DNA from: Hartmannibacter diazotrophicus
GTDB taxonomy: Bacteria > Pseudomonadota > Alphaproteobacteria > Rhizobiales > Pleomorphomonadaceae
NCBI RefSeq assembly: GCF_900231165.1
Contig: NZ_LT960614.1
Coordinates: 1,362,550 to 1,426,549 of the forward strand
Direction of reading: 5' to 3'
Length of the DNA: 64,000 nt
Shown: piece by piece, positions 55,965 through 64,000 of the stretch
Layout of the letters: the number at the start of each line of letters is the position of its first letter
Numbering within the stretch: position 1 is the first letter of the stretch
Position numbers and translations under genes: made by a program
Notes under the pieces: model-generated
Told to the model about the DNA's origin: nothing
The model's database searches: none
The model's input: only the letters and a program-made list of their open reading frames with translations

Positions 55965-57020
55965 ATGACTGGCGGCAATGAATCATCTGCACAAACCACT
56001 TCAGGCCTGAAATCGAGCGTGGCCATCGTTGTCGGAGTCGTGGCGACCGTTGCCCTCGTTGGCTGGGGGATCGTGATCTACCAGAACGGCAGCCAGAACG
56101 AGCTCGAGGCGCGGGTCGCAACGCTGCAGCAAAGCGTCGGGACCGAGGAGGAAATGCGTGCCCGTCTCGCCGGCCTGCAGCGGGAGACGACCGCCACCCA
56201 CAACCGGCTTGTCTCCCAGGCGGCGGCCGTCGGGGTGCGCCAGAAGGAACTGACGGACGCAATCGGCAAGCTTGAGGCGGCCCAGTCGTCGACGGCCAAG
56301 GCGGTCGCGGACGAACAGGCGGCCCGCGCCTCGATCGAGATGCTGCAGGCCGAACTGCCGGATCTGCAGCGCAAGGTCGTGCGGCTGCACAATGACCTGG
56401 TGGCGAAGACGGCCGCTGTCGGCGCGCGCGAGACGCAACTGGCCGACCTGACCGCGAAGGTGAATGCGGCCTCCGAAATCGTCGCCGAGATCGAAAGCTG
56501 GAAGCTGCGTCGCTCCGATGCCGTGGCTGAGACGAAGGGGCTCGAGCGGGACGTGGTGCGCCAGAGGAGCCTGCTGGTTTCGCTGTCGGCCGCCAGCAAT
56601 GCCCGCGCCGATCAGGTGACAAAGGCAACCGAGCAGAAGACCACCGCCGAGACCAGGGCCCGCGAGGCGGCGTCGGCAGCAGCGAAGGCGACCAAGACGC
56701 TGGCTGCCGCCGAGGAACAGCTCGCATCGACCGAGGACGCGCAAGTGGATGCCGAGCGCAAGCTCGTGCGCACCAACAACCAGCTCGTCCCGACACTGGC
56801 CGCGCTCGACGTGCGTCAGGGCCAGCTCGGCAAACTGAATGGCCAGATCGGCGACCTCGAAAGCCGCTCGCAGGAACTTTCCGCGCTGGCGGACGAAAAG
56901 TCCGGTCAGTTGAAGTCGATCGAAGGCGCGATGGCGACGGCCAAGGGACAGATCCTCGGCCTGCGCAAGATGCTGGACGAGAGCGTGGCCGGATTGGAAA
57001 GCTCCGTTCCGATGCAGTAA
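55965..57020 (+). CDS. Membrane-anchored coiled-coil repeat protein
   Basis: 351 residues from ATG 55965 behind GAGGGGA. One membrane helix (about 19-38, SVAIVVGVVATVALVGWGIVI) near the N-terminus, then an almost wholly helical Ala/Gln/Arg-rich coiled coil. Four related segments share the pattern N-x-L-V-x4-A-x4-R-x3-L: around THNRLVSQAAAVGVRQKEL, RLHNDLVAKTAAVGARETQL, QRSLLVSLSAASNARADQV and TNNQLVPTLAALDVRQGQL. Predicted to be periplasmic with the N-terminus inside; function unknown. A terminator follows the stop. Confidence 0.78.
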   Translation: MTGGNESSAQTTSGLKSSVAIVVGVVATVALVGWGIVIYQNGSQNELEARVATLQQSVGTEEEMRARLAGLQRETTATHNRLVSQAAAVGVRQKELTDAIGKLEAAQSSTAKAVADEQAARASIEMLQAELPDLQRKVVRLHNDLVAKTAAVGARETQLADLTAKVNAASEIVAEIESWKLRRSDAVAETKGLERDVVRQRSLLVSLSAASNARADQVTKATEQKTTAETRAREAASAAAKATKTLAAAEEQLASTEDAQVDAERKLVRTNNQLVPTLAALDVRQGQLGKLNGQIGDLESRSQELSALADEKSGQLKSIEGAMATAKGQILGLRKMLDESVAGLESSVPMQ

Positions 57021-57044
57021 GGCCTCGCGCCGTTCTCTCCATCG

Positions 57045-57076
57045 AAAGCCCCGCGCGGACTGCCGTGCGGGGCTTT
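57045..57076. terminator. Bidirectional intrinsic terminator
   Basis: AAAGCCCCGC (57045-57054) pairs with GCGGGGCTTT (57067-57076), followed by TT and CTT on the plus strand. Serves the coiled-coil gene and the convergent peptidase. Confidence 0.86.
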
Positions 57077-57086
57077 TTCTTGGGTC

Positions 57087-59171
57087 TTACGCCTTGCCGG
57101 TCACCTTCAGGGCGAAGGCATAGCGCAGCGCATATTCCTTGAGCGCATCGAAGCGCCCCGAAGCGCCGCCGTGCCCGGAATCCATGTCGACCTGAAGCAG
57201 GACGGGGTTGTCGCTGGTCGAGAGTTCGCGCAGGCGCGCCACCCATTTGGCCGGTTCCCAATAGGTCACGCGCGGATCGGTGAGACCGGCGACGGCGAGG
57301 ATCGGCGGGTAGGGCTTGGCTGAGACATTCTCGTAGGGCGAATAGGACAGGATGATCTCGAAAGCCTCCTGGCTCTCGATCGGGTTGCCCCATTCCGGCC
57401 ATTCGGGCGGCGTCAGCGGCAGGGTGTCATCCATCATCGTGTTGAGCACGTCGACGAAGGGCACGACCGCGATGATGCCGCCGAAGAGCGTCGGTGCCAT
57501 GTTGGCGACCGCTCCCATGAGCATGCCGCCGGCCGATCCGCCCATGGCGACGATATTGCCGCGCCGGGTGAAGCCCTCCTCGACCAGATAGTCGCCGCAG
57601 GCGATGAAGTCGGTGAAGGTCTTTGTCTTTCCGGCCTTGCGCGCGGTCCGGTACCAGTAGTCGCCCTTGTCGTTGCCGCCGCGGATATGCGCGGTGGCAT
57701 GGATGAATCCCCGATCGACGAGCGACAGCGAGGTCGTCGAGAAGGACGCCGACATGGCGATGCCATAGGCACCGTAGCCGTAAAGCAGGACGGGCGCGCT
57801 GCCGTCGAGCGGCGTGTCATTGGCGTAGAGCAGGGTGAGGGGGATCAACTCGCCGTCGGCGGCCGGCACATGAAGCCGGCGCGTCACGTAGTCGTCCGGG
57901 TTATGGCCGGACGGGACCTCCTGCTCCTTGCGCAAGGTCCGCTCTCCGGTCGCCATGTTGTAGTCGTAGACGCGCGACGGCGTCGTCGGCGACGAATAGG
58001 AAAAGCGCAGGATATCGGTGTCGAACTCGAAGCTGCCCATGAGACCGAGCGAATAGGCCTCCTCGTCGAAGTCGATGGCGTGTTCGGCGCCCGACGCCAG
58101 ATCGCGGATGACGATCCGCGGCAGGCCGTTCTCGCGCTCCAGCCGCACCATGCGACCGCGATAGACGGTCATGCCGAGAATGAGCCGGCCCGGCTTGTGC
58201 GGCACCACGGCGGTCCAGTTCTCCCGGCCGGGCGAGGCGACCGGCGCAGCCACGATCTTGAAGTCGGGCGCATCCGCGTTGGTCAGGACATAGAAGAGGT
58301 CGCCGCCGTCATCGTCGACATTGTATTCAACGCCGGTCTCCCGGGGCGCGACGAGCCGGGGCTCGGCGGTCGGATCGTCGGCGGGAATGACGCGCACTTC
58401 CGACGTTTCGTGATCGTGGCTGTCGATGACGATGAAACGGCCCGACTGGGTCTTGCCGACACCGAGGAAGAACGCCGCGTCATTCTCCTTGTAGACGAGC
58501 GTGTCGTCGGAGGCCGGTGAGCCGAGGCGATGGAGGAAGATCTTTTCGGTCCGGTGGTTCTCGTTGAGAACAGCGTAGAAGACGTCCTTGGCATCGCTCG
58601 ACCAGGCGCCGCCGCCTGACGTCGAGCCGATCTCGTCGGCAAGATCGGCGCCAGACGCGATGTCGCGGAACTTCAGGGTGTAGTATTCCGATCCCTTGTC
58701 GTCGAAGGCCCAGGCGAGCAGCGTGTGGTCTGGGCTGTGCGAGGCCCCGGCAAGGCGGAAATAGGCCTTGCCCTTGGCGAGCGCATCGGCATCGATCAGG
58801 ATCTCTTCCGCTCCGCCCTCGCGTGCGGTGCGCACGAATTTCGGATGCTGCGCGCCTTCCTCATACCGTGAGGCATAGGCAAAGGGGCCATCCGGCGCCG
58901 GGACGGAACTGTCGTCTTCCTTGATCCGCCCGCGCATCTCCTTGACGAGCTGGTCCTGAAGCGCCTTGGTGTCGGCGAGAAACGCGTCGGTGTGGGCGTT
59001 CTCCGCCTCCAGGTGCGCCCGGATGTCCGGCTCGAGGACCGACTGGTCGCGAAAGACCTCCTGCCAATGCGCCGAGCGCAGCCAGCCGTAGTCGTCGCGA
59101 ACGTCCGTGCCGTGAATGACGCGGGTCAGCGGGCGCTTTTCCGCAAGCGGTCCTCGGGACTTTGTTTTCAT
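57087..59171 (-). CDS. S9 family oligopeptidase B-like serine peptidase
   Basis: 694 residues from ATG 59171; a longer start 60 bp upstream adds unconvincing sequence. N-terminal seven-bladed propeller (about 60-400; landmarks SHSPDHTLLAWAFDDKGSEYYTL-type), then an alpha/beta hydrolase domain with GYGAYGIAM, HIRGGNDKG, the nucleophile Ser in MGGSAGGMLMGA, AGLTDPRVTYWEPAKW, with the Asp, and DSGHGG with the His. Oligopeptidase B cuts after basic residues in short peptides. Cytosolic. Followed by msrB upstream on the same strand. Confidence 0.92.
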   Translation of the reverse strand: MKTKSRGPLAEKRPLTRVIHGTDVRDDYGWLRSAHWQEVFRDQSVLEPDIRAHLEAENAHTDAFLADTKALQDQLVKEMRGRIKEDDSSVPAPDGPFAYASRYEEGAQHPKFVRTAREGGAEEILIDADALAKGKAYFRLAGASHSPDHTLLAWAFDDKGSEYYTLKFRDIASGADLADEIGSTSGGGAWSSDAKDVFYAVLNENHRTEKIFLHRLGSPASDDTLVYKENDAAFFLGVGKTQSGRFIVIDSHDHETSEVRVIPADDPTAEPRLVAPRETGVEYNVDDDGGDLFYVLTNADAPDFKIVAAPVASPGRENWTAVVPHKPGRLILGMTVYRGRMVRLERENGLPRIVIRDLASGAEHAIDFDEEAYSLGLMGSFEFDTDILRFSYSSPTTPSRVYDYNMATGERTLRKEQEVPSGHNPDDYVTRRLHVPAADGELIPLTLLYANDTPLDGSAPVLLYGYGAYGIAMSASFSTTSLSLVDRGFIHATAHIRGGNDKGDYWYRTARKAGKTKTFTDFIACGDYLVEEGFTRRGNIVAMGGSAGGMLMGAVANMAPTLFGGIIAVVPFVDVLNTMMDDTLPLTPPEWPEWGNPIESQEAFEIILSYSPYENVSAKPYPPILAVAGLTDPRVTYWEPAKWVARLRELSTSDNPVLLQVDMDSGHGGASGRFDALKEYALRYAFALKVTGKA

Positions 59172-59239
59172 TTTGAGAGTGTCCGGTCGAGCTTCGAGGG
59201 AGGGGCATGCGGCGTGAGGATCAGGCCGCATGCGGAATT

Positions 59240-59662
59240 TCAGCCCTCACTAGTCCCGCCGGTGTCGAGTTTCAAGGCGTGGCCGTTCATGCAGTAGCGC
59301 AGACCCGTCGGCGCCGGCCCGTCGTTGAAGACGTGGCCGAGATGGGCATCGCAGGTCGAGCAGCGCACTTCCGTGCGGCGCATGAAGAACGACCGGTCGG
59401 AATGTTCCTCGACGGCATCCGCCGAGACGGGGGAGAAGAAGCTCGGCCACCCCGTTCCCGAATCGTATTTGGTTTCAGAGGCAAAGAGCGGATTTCCGCA
59501 GCAGACGCAGCGGTAGAGCCCGGCCGCCTTGCTATCCCAGTACGGACCGGTGAAGGCGCGCTCGGTGCCGTGCTTGCGCGTGACGCGGAATTGCTCGTCG
59601 GTCAGGATTCGGCGCCACTCGTCATCGGTTCTCTCAATCTTGTGGTCGACCGGTGCCGTCAT
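59240..59662 (-). CDS. msrB: Peptide methionine-(R)-S-oxide reductase
   Basis: 140 residues from ATG 59662. Zinc-binding Cys pairs C52/C55 and C101/C104; catalytic Cys124 in [11 protein letters not shown]; and GTGWPSFF. It repairs the R form of methionine sulfoxide. It is upstream of the oligopeptidase on the same strand, 68 bp apart. Confidence 0.95.
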   Translation of the reverse strand: MTAPVDHKIERTDDEWRRILTDEQFRVTRKHGTERAFTGPYWDSKAAGLYRCVCCGNPLFASETKYDSGTGWPSFFSPVSADAVEEHSDRSFFMRRTEVRCSTCDAHLGHVFNDGPAPTGLRYCMNGHALKLDTGGTSEG

Positions 59663-59833
59663 GGTTTCTTTTCCTTCCTTCTGTCGCCAGCAAGGCACTG
59701 CCGCCTTGTATGGCACATCTTTTCATGTCTGATTTAGGCGTGCACCGGGGACAGGGCAACGCGGTTCACGCGAAATTCAGCTGCGCCGGGTATCGGCTGG
59801 GAGGCGTTCAGGACGTGACGGAGCGAGAGGCTC

Positions 59834-60541
59834 ATGACGATGGCCAATGAATTCGGACTGCCGGTCGGAGAGGCCCTGCCGGACTGGAAGCCCGCCGAAC
59901 GGCCGCCCGGGACGCCGATGGAAGGACGCCTCGTGCGGATCGAGCGATTGAACGCTGCCGCGCACGGGCCCTCCTTGTTCGACGCCTTCGCTCTCGACCG
60001 CAGCGGTCGCAACTGGACCTATATGACCGTCGGACCCTTTCCCGAACGGGATGGCTTCGACGCATGGCTTGCCACGGCCGAGACGAGCGCCGATCCGATG
60101 TTTCACGCCATCGTCGACAAGGCGAGCGGCGATGCGGTGGGCATCGCCAGCTACCTGAGGATCGACCCGAGTGTCGGCGTGATCGAGGTGGGCTTCCTGA
60201 GCTTTTCTCCGCGTCTGCAGTGCACGCCGCATTCGACGGAAGCCATGTATCTGATGATGGCCCGTGTCTTCGACGAGCTCGGCTACCGGCGCTACGAATG
60301 GAAATGCGACGATCTCAATGCGGCCTCGCGCAAGGCGGCGGACCGCCTGGGCTTCAGCTATGAAGGCACGTTCCGTCAGGCAACGATGTACAAAGGCCGC
60401 AATCGGGACACCGCCTGGTATTCGATCCTCGATCGCGAATGGCCACGGCTGAAGGCAGCCTTCGAGGCATGGCTCGCCCCGGAGAATTTCGATGCCGACG
60501 GTCGTCAGATCCAGTCGCTGAAGCGGTTGCGTCGCGGCTGA
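59834..60541 (+). CDS. GNAT acetyltransferase, RimJ/RimL type
   Basis: 235 residues. Acetyl-CoA-binding GNAT core at about 65-200: AIVDKASGDAVGIASYLRI, GVIEVGFLSFSPRLQ, TEAMYLMMARVFDELGYRRYEWKCDDLNAASRKAADRLGFSYEGTF-like end, here seen as ASRKAADRLGFSYEG. RimJ/RimL relatives acetylate protein N-termini or small molecules. Monocistronic. The long N-terminus before the core is typical of this subgroup. Confidence 0.88.
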   Translation: MTMANEFGLPVGEALPDWKPAERPPGTPMEGRLVRIERLNAAAHGPSLFDAFALDRSGRNWTYMTVGPFPERDGFDAWLATAETSADPMFHAIVDKASGDAVGIASYLRIDPSVGVIEVGFLSFSPRLQCTPHSTEAMYLMMARVFDELGYRRYEWKCDDLNAASRKAADRLGFSYEGTFRQATMYKGRNRDTAWYSILDREWPRLKAAFEAWLAPENFDADGRQIQSLKRLRRG

Positions 60542-60656
60542 GCCGCAGGCAGCCATGGTAAATCCGGATCGGAAGCCCTATTTCACAAAGACATGTGCAT
60601 TTTGCCACGGGGGGACAACGATTTGGCGAACGCTGGCAAGATTTTTAACAATTGAC

Positions 60657-60672
60657 CGGCAAGGATTTGCCG
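60657..60672. other. Short hairpin upstream of mrpA
   Basis: CGGCAA (60657-60662), GGAT, TTGCCG (60667-60672) lies in the gap between the acetyltransferase and mrpA. No T-run follows, so it is not a clear terminator. Confidence 0.4.
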
Positions 60673-60789
60673 TGAAAAAGCCGCCGGATATCCTTCCTCC
60701 CGGTTGCTGATCGCATGGGTGCAGCCTTCACCCTCCGGACCTGTTGAGCCAAGAACGCCGCCCTGACGGTCATTCGAACGAGCGAGTTG

Positions 60790-63165
60790 ATGACGAGCGA
60801 CGCCCATCACTGGATTTTTCTAGCCGCCGCCGCGCCCTTTCTAGCCGCCGCCATCGCCCCGCTCCTGCACAAGCTTCTCGGATCTCTGGCCGCATGGGTG
60901 CTGGCGCTCGTGCCGCTTTCGATCTTTGTCGGCTTCTGCGGGCTGATCGGCACCGTCTCGGCCGGCGAGCGCGTCGTCGTCGGCGTGCCGTGGCTGCCTG
61001 CCTACGGGTTCCAGCTCTCCTACATGGTCGACGGGCTCAGCCTGCTCTTCGCCCTGCTCATTTCGGGGATCGGCACCTTCATCGTGCTCTATTCGGGGGG
61101 CTACCTGAAGGGGCACCCGCAGCAGGGGCGCTTCTATTCCTTCATCCTCATGTTCATGGGAGCCATGCTGGGCGTCGTCCTCGCCGATAACCTCATCGCG
61201 CTCTTCATCTACTGGGAACTGACCTCGATCACCTCCTTCCTGCTGATCGGCTTCGACCACACCCGCGCCGCTTCGCGCCGCGCCGCACTGCAGGCGCTGC
61301 TGGTGACGGGGGCAGGAGGGCTTTCCCTGATGGCCGCCGTCGTCATGATCGGTTCGGAAGCCGGCACCAAGGAGATGTCCGAGATCCTGACCGATCCGGA
61401 TGTCCTGCGCTCGTCCGCCCTTTATCTGCCGATCTTCCTGACGGTCCTCGGTGCGGCCTTCACCAAGTCGGCCCAGTTCCCGCTGCATTTCTGGCTGCCC
61501 AACGCCATGGAGGCGCCGACACCGGTCTCCGCCTACCTCCATTCGGCGACCATGGTGAAGGCGGGCGTCTATCTGCTGATGCGCCTGCAGCCGGTCATGG
61601 GCGACACGGAACTCTGGATGACGGTGCTGCCGATCTTCGGCGGCACGACGCTTCTCGTCGGTACGATCCTCGGCCTGCGCCAGACCGATCTGAAGCTGAT
61701 GCTGGCCTATACGACCGTCGCTTCGCTCGGTCTCCTCGTCATGCTGACGGGCACCAGCAACGAGATCGCGATCGAGGGCGCGGTCCTCTATCTCTTCGCC
61801 CACGCGCTCTTCAAGGGCGCGCTCTTCATGGTCGCCGGCTGCGTCGACCATGAAGCAGGCACGCGCGACATCACCAAGCTCGGCGGTCTCAGGAAGGCGA
61901 TGCCGATCACCTTCGGCGCCGCGCTGGTTGCGGCCGTCTCCATGGCCGGCCTGCCGCCGATGATCGGCTTCATTGCCAAGGAAGTGCTCTACGAGGGCGT
62001 CTTCGAAGTCAACTGGCTCTGGGTCATCGTCGCCGTCCTCGGCAATGGCATGATGTTCGCCCTCGGTTTCGCCGTGGCTCTGAAGCCGTTCCTCGGGCCG
62101 GAGGTTCACACGCCCAAGCACGCCCATGAGGGGCCGATCACATTGTGGCTGGGGCCGGTGGCTCTCGGGACCGTCGGGCTGCTGGCGGCGCTCTTCGCCC
62201 ACTATTCCGCCGAATGGCTCATCGGCCCGATGACGGACGCCGTCCGCGGTGAGGCCGCTCATGTCGAGTTGCACCTGATCCCGCAGCACATCGGTTGGCC
62301 GCTGCTGCTGTCGCTGATCACCGTCGGTCTCGGCATTCTCGTCTATCGTTCGATCGACACCCTGCGCGGCATCGTCGCCGGAACGCTCACCGGCATCGGC
62401 TGGGGGCCGGACCGGGGCTTCGACCAGGTCGTTTCCGGCCTCGTCCGGTTTTCCGCCGCGCTCACCCACAAGCTACAGTCCGGCCGGCTCGAGGCCTACC
62501 TGACCGCGACCATGGCGCTGACGGCGCTCGTCGTCCTGGTGCCGATGATCGTCTTCGGCAGCCTGCCGGACATCTTCGTGCCGCTGGATCTCAAGTTCTA
62601 CGAATGGACGATGGTCCTCATCGCGGTGCTCGGCCTCATTTCAGTCATCAACGCGCGCACTCGCCTGATCGCGATCGTCTCCCTGGGCATTCAGGGCTTT
62701 TCGGTCGCGGTGCTCTTCATGCTCTTCGGCGCGCCGGATCTGTCCTTCACGCAATTCATGGTCGAGACCCTGTCGGTGGTGATCCTCGCCCTCGTCATGA
62801 CGCGTCTCAACGTCGCCGAGCAGGACCACCGTCCCTGGCGCCAGCGCGTCAGCGACGGCACCATCGCGATTGCCGGTGGCGCGGGCTTGGGACTGTTGCT
62901 TCTTGCCGTCACGCAAGTGCCCTTCGACAGCAAGCTGACCGACTTCTTCAACGCCTACAGCCGCACCATCGCCCACGGCCGCAACATCGTGAACGTGATC
63001 ATCGTCGACTTCCGCGGCCTTGATACGCTGGGCGAGATTTCCGTGGTGATGACGACCGGCCTCGCCATCCTCGCCCTGGTGCGGATCAGCCGCCGGGCCC
63101 GGGTCGCCGCGGGCCCGGAAGAGATCGACACCTCGAAGTTCGCCAGGACGGGAGAACCGAAATGA
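60790..63165 (+). CDS. mrpA: Mrp Na+/H+ antiporter subunit A
   Basis: 791 residues from ATG 60790. A TTG directly before it is in frame. NuoL/ND5-like core: YWELTSITSFLLIGFDH with the conserved Glu; FTKSAQFPLHFWLPNAMEAPTPVSAYLHS and MVKAGVYLL, with the conserved Lys and His; DLKLMLAYTTVASLG. The C-terminal part adds the MrpA-specific membrane region (MbhD/MbhE-like, to about 780). Mrp complexes expel Na+ for H+ and need all subunits. mrpB begins inside its stop (ATGA). Confidence 0.95.
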   Translation: MTSDAHHWIFLAAAAPFLAAAIAPLLHKLLGSLAAWVLALVPLSIFVGFCGLIGTVSAGERVVVGVPWLPAYGFQLSYMVDGLSLLFALLISGIGTFIVLYSGGYLKGHPQQGRFYSFILMFMGAMLGVVLADNLIALFIYWELTSITSFLLIGFDHTRAASRRAALQALLVTGAGGLSLMAAVVMIGSEAGTKEMSEILTDPDVLRSSALYLPIFLTVLGAAFTKSAQFPLHFWLPNAMEAPTPVSAYLHSATMVKAGVYLLMRLQPVMGDTELWMTVLPIFGGTTLLVGTILGLRQTDLKLMLAYTTVASLGLLVMLTGTSNEIAIEGAVLYLFAHALFKGALFMVAGCVDHEAGTRDITKLGGLRKAMPITFGAALVAAVSMAGLPPMIGFIAKEVLYEGVFEVNWLWVIVAVLGNGMMFALGFAVALKPFLGPEVHTPKHAHEGPITLWLGPVALGTVGLLAALFAHYSAEWLIGPMTDAVRGEAAHVELHLIPQHIGWPLLLSLITVGLGILVYRSIDTLRGIVAGTLTGIGWGPDRGFDQVVSGLVRFSAALTHKLQSGRLEAYLTATMALTALVVLVPMIVFGSLPDIFVPLDLKFYEWTMVLIAVLGLISVINARTRLIAIVSLGIQGFSVAVLFMLFGAPDLSFTQFMVETLSVVILALVMTRLNVAEQDHRPWRQRVSDGTIAIAGGAGLGLLLLAVTQVPFDSKLTDFFNAYSRTIAHGRNIVNVIIVDFRGLDTLGEISVVMTTGLAILALVRISRRARVAAGPEEIDTSKFARTGEPK

Positions 63166-63581
63166 AATCGGTCATCTTCAAGACGATCGCCCCCTACCTG
63201 ACGGCGCTGATGCTGCTGTTCTCGGTCTTCATCCTGTTGCGTGGTCACAACGATCCGGGCGGCGGCTTCATCGGCGGCCTGGTCGCGGCCTCGGCCTTTG
63301 CGATCTACGGCCTCTCCAATGGTGTCGCGACCGTGCGCGTCGCGATCTATTTCCATCCGATGACGATCGCGGGCGCCGGCCTCGTACTCGCTACGGTCAG
63401 TGGCCTGATCTCGGTTTTCGCCGACGATCCGTTCATGACCAGCCAGTGGGTTTTCCCGGTGATTTTCGGTTCGGAGGTCGCGCTCTCCACCCCCATGCTC
63501 TTCGACACGGGCGTCTATCTGGTCGTCACCGGTGCGATCACGTCGATCGCCCTGTGTCTTGAAGAGCAGGACAAGCTGTAA
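63162..63581 (+). CDS. mrpB: Mrp Na+/H+ antiporter subunit B
   Basis: 139 residues. Four membrane spans, with LLFSVFILLRGHNDPGGGFIGGLVAASAFA, the MrpB signature (here quoted in part), and FGSEVALSTPMLFDTGVYLVV. ATGA overlap with mrpA; mrpC follows after 10 bp. Confidence 0.94.
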   Translation: MKSVIFKTIAPYLTALMLLFSVFILLRGHNDPGGGFIGGLVAASAFAIYGLSNGVATVRVAIYFHPMTIAGAGLVLATVSGLISVFADDPFMTSQWVFPVIFGSEVALSTPMLFDTGVYLVVTGAITSIALCLEEQDKL

Positions 63582-63591
63582 GGAGAGACTC

Positions 63592-63969
63592 ATGGAAGCC
63601 GCCTTTGCCGCGCTTGTCGCGATCTTCTTTGCCGTCAGCCTCTATCTCATGATGTCGAAGCAGCTCATCCGCATCCTGCTCGGCGTCGCCATCCTCGGCA
63701 ACGCGGTCAACCTGCTGCTCTTCACGAGCGGCCGGCTGATGCGCGTCGTGCCGCCCATCATCCCCGAGGATTCGGACGTGCTGACCGGGCCAACAGCCAA
63801 CGCCTTGCCCCAGGCGCTCATCCTGACGGCCATCGTCATCTCCTTCTCCTTCTTCGCCTTCCTTCTCGTGCTTGCCTTCCGCGCCTATCAGGAACTCGGG
63901 ACGGACGACACGGACAACATGCGCGTCGCAGAACCGATCGACGACGCGTTGCCGCCGCAGGGATATTGA
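63592..63969 (+). CDS. mrpC: Mrp Na+/H+ antiporter subunit C
   Basis: 125 residues from ATG 63592 behind AGGAGAG. NuoK-like, three membrane spans: LMMSKQLIRILLGVAILGNAVNLLLF, then DALPPQ-type end and PQALILTAIVISFSFFAFLLVL. The short spacing shows one operon with A, B and D. Confidence 0.94.
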   Translation: MEAAFAALVAIFFAVSLYLMMSKQLIRILLGVAILGNAVNLLLFTSGRLMRVVPPIIPEDSDVLTGPTANALPQALILTAIVISFSFFAFLLVLAFRAYQELGTDDTDNMRVAEPIDDALPPQGY

Positions 63970-63974
63970 ACCAA

Positions 63975-64000
63975 ATGGCGACAACCGCCCACGGACCGAC
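63975..64000 (+). CDS. mrpD: Mrp Na+/H+ antiporter subunit D, start only
   Basis: Only the first eight codons (MATTAHGP) are within the window, beginning 5 bp after the mrpC stop. The identity rests on the position in the operon (A-B-C-D order) and not on sequence. Confidence 0.5.

Noticed and set aside
55915-57402. 495-codon minus-strand frame opposite the coiled-coil gene
   Set aside because: Composition is Arg/Pro/Ser-rich with no domain; the plus strand has a membrane helix, coiled coil, ribosome binding site and terminator.
1-64000. tRNA, rRNA, CRISPR array or insertion sequence
   Set aside because: No T-loop-like motifs in intergenic regions, no regularly spaced direct repeats and no transposase or integrase sequence were seen.

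Overview
The window is a chromosomal segment of a GC-rich alphaproteobacterium, most likely a member of the Hyphomicrobiales (Rhizobiales). The evidence is the mix of genes: a rhizobial-type fructokinase, a Rhizobium etli-type (class 3) asparaginase, a Tat-exported parallel beta-helix repeat protein, an Irr-type iron control element, and a split methylmalonyl-CoA mutase with MeaB. The genus cannot be fixed from the sequence. No rRNA, tRNA, CRISPR array, insertion sequence or prophage was seen.

Layout. 1-8267: surface polysaccharide locus (glycosyltransferase end, GINT1-like beta-propeller protein, acyltransferase 3, CelD-like GNAT, GH5 glycosidase, WecG/TagA glycosyltransferase, polyprenyl-phosphate sugar transferase). 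8779-13887: TetR regulator and RND efflux pump, with the same 22-bp palindrome in front of tetR and in front of the pump genes. 14241-15917: formate-THF ligase. 16040-21718: iron-responsive imelysin / di-haem oxidoreductase / imelysin / DUF1513 operon behind an ICE (Irr) box. 21832-26850: sugar locus with fructokinase, LacI regulator, xylB and xylA. 26935-32649: small membrane protein, DedA-like protein, chemoreceptor, aminotransferase and asparaginase. 32650-43552: Tat repeat protein, MeaB, a lipoprotein, YbjQ, soluble transhydrogenase, diguanylate cyclase, methylmalonyl-CoA mutase large and small subunits, DUF4332 protein. 44074-46335: three tandem, gene-poor, lower-GC units each encoding a 71-72 residue exported peptide. 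46678-59662: CNNM/CorC protein, HerA-like ATPase, M20 peptidase, HAD enzyme, DUF3096 peptide, class IV aminotransferase, response regulator, superoxide dismutase, coiled-coil repeat protein, S9 oligopeptidase, MsrB. 59834-64000: GNAT and the start of an Mrp Na+/H+ antiporter operon (mrpA-B-C-D), cut by the window end.

The most unusual content is the family of three small exported peptides at 44-46.4 kb. All have a 23-residue Sec signal, cysteines at exactly residues 29 and 38, and a near-invariant tail (NG-x-PLP-x-AALGLP, a short hydrophobic stretch, then a basic end) that resembles PEP-CTERM/VPLPA-CTERM sorting signals. Two of the three share an identical 20-nt leader and a common AT-rich element about 50 bp upstream, and two use TTG starts behind strong ribosome binding sites. 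No exosortase is present in the window. Function is unknown.

Regulatory logic visible in the DNA: probable TetR control of the RND pump, Irr/iron control of the imelysin operon, LacI self-control in the frk/xyl locus, and well-formed intrinsic terminators after most transcription units.
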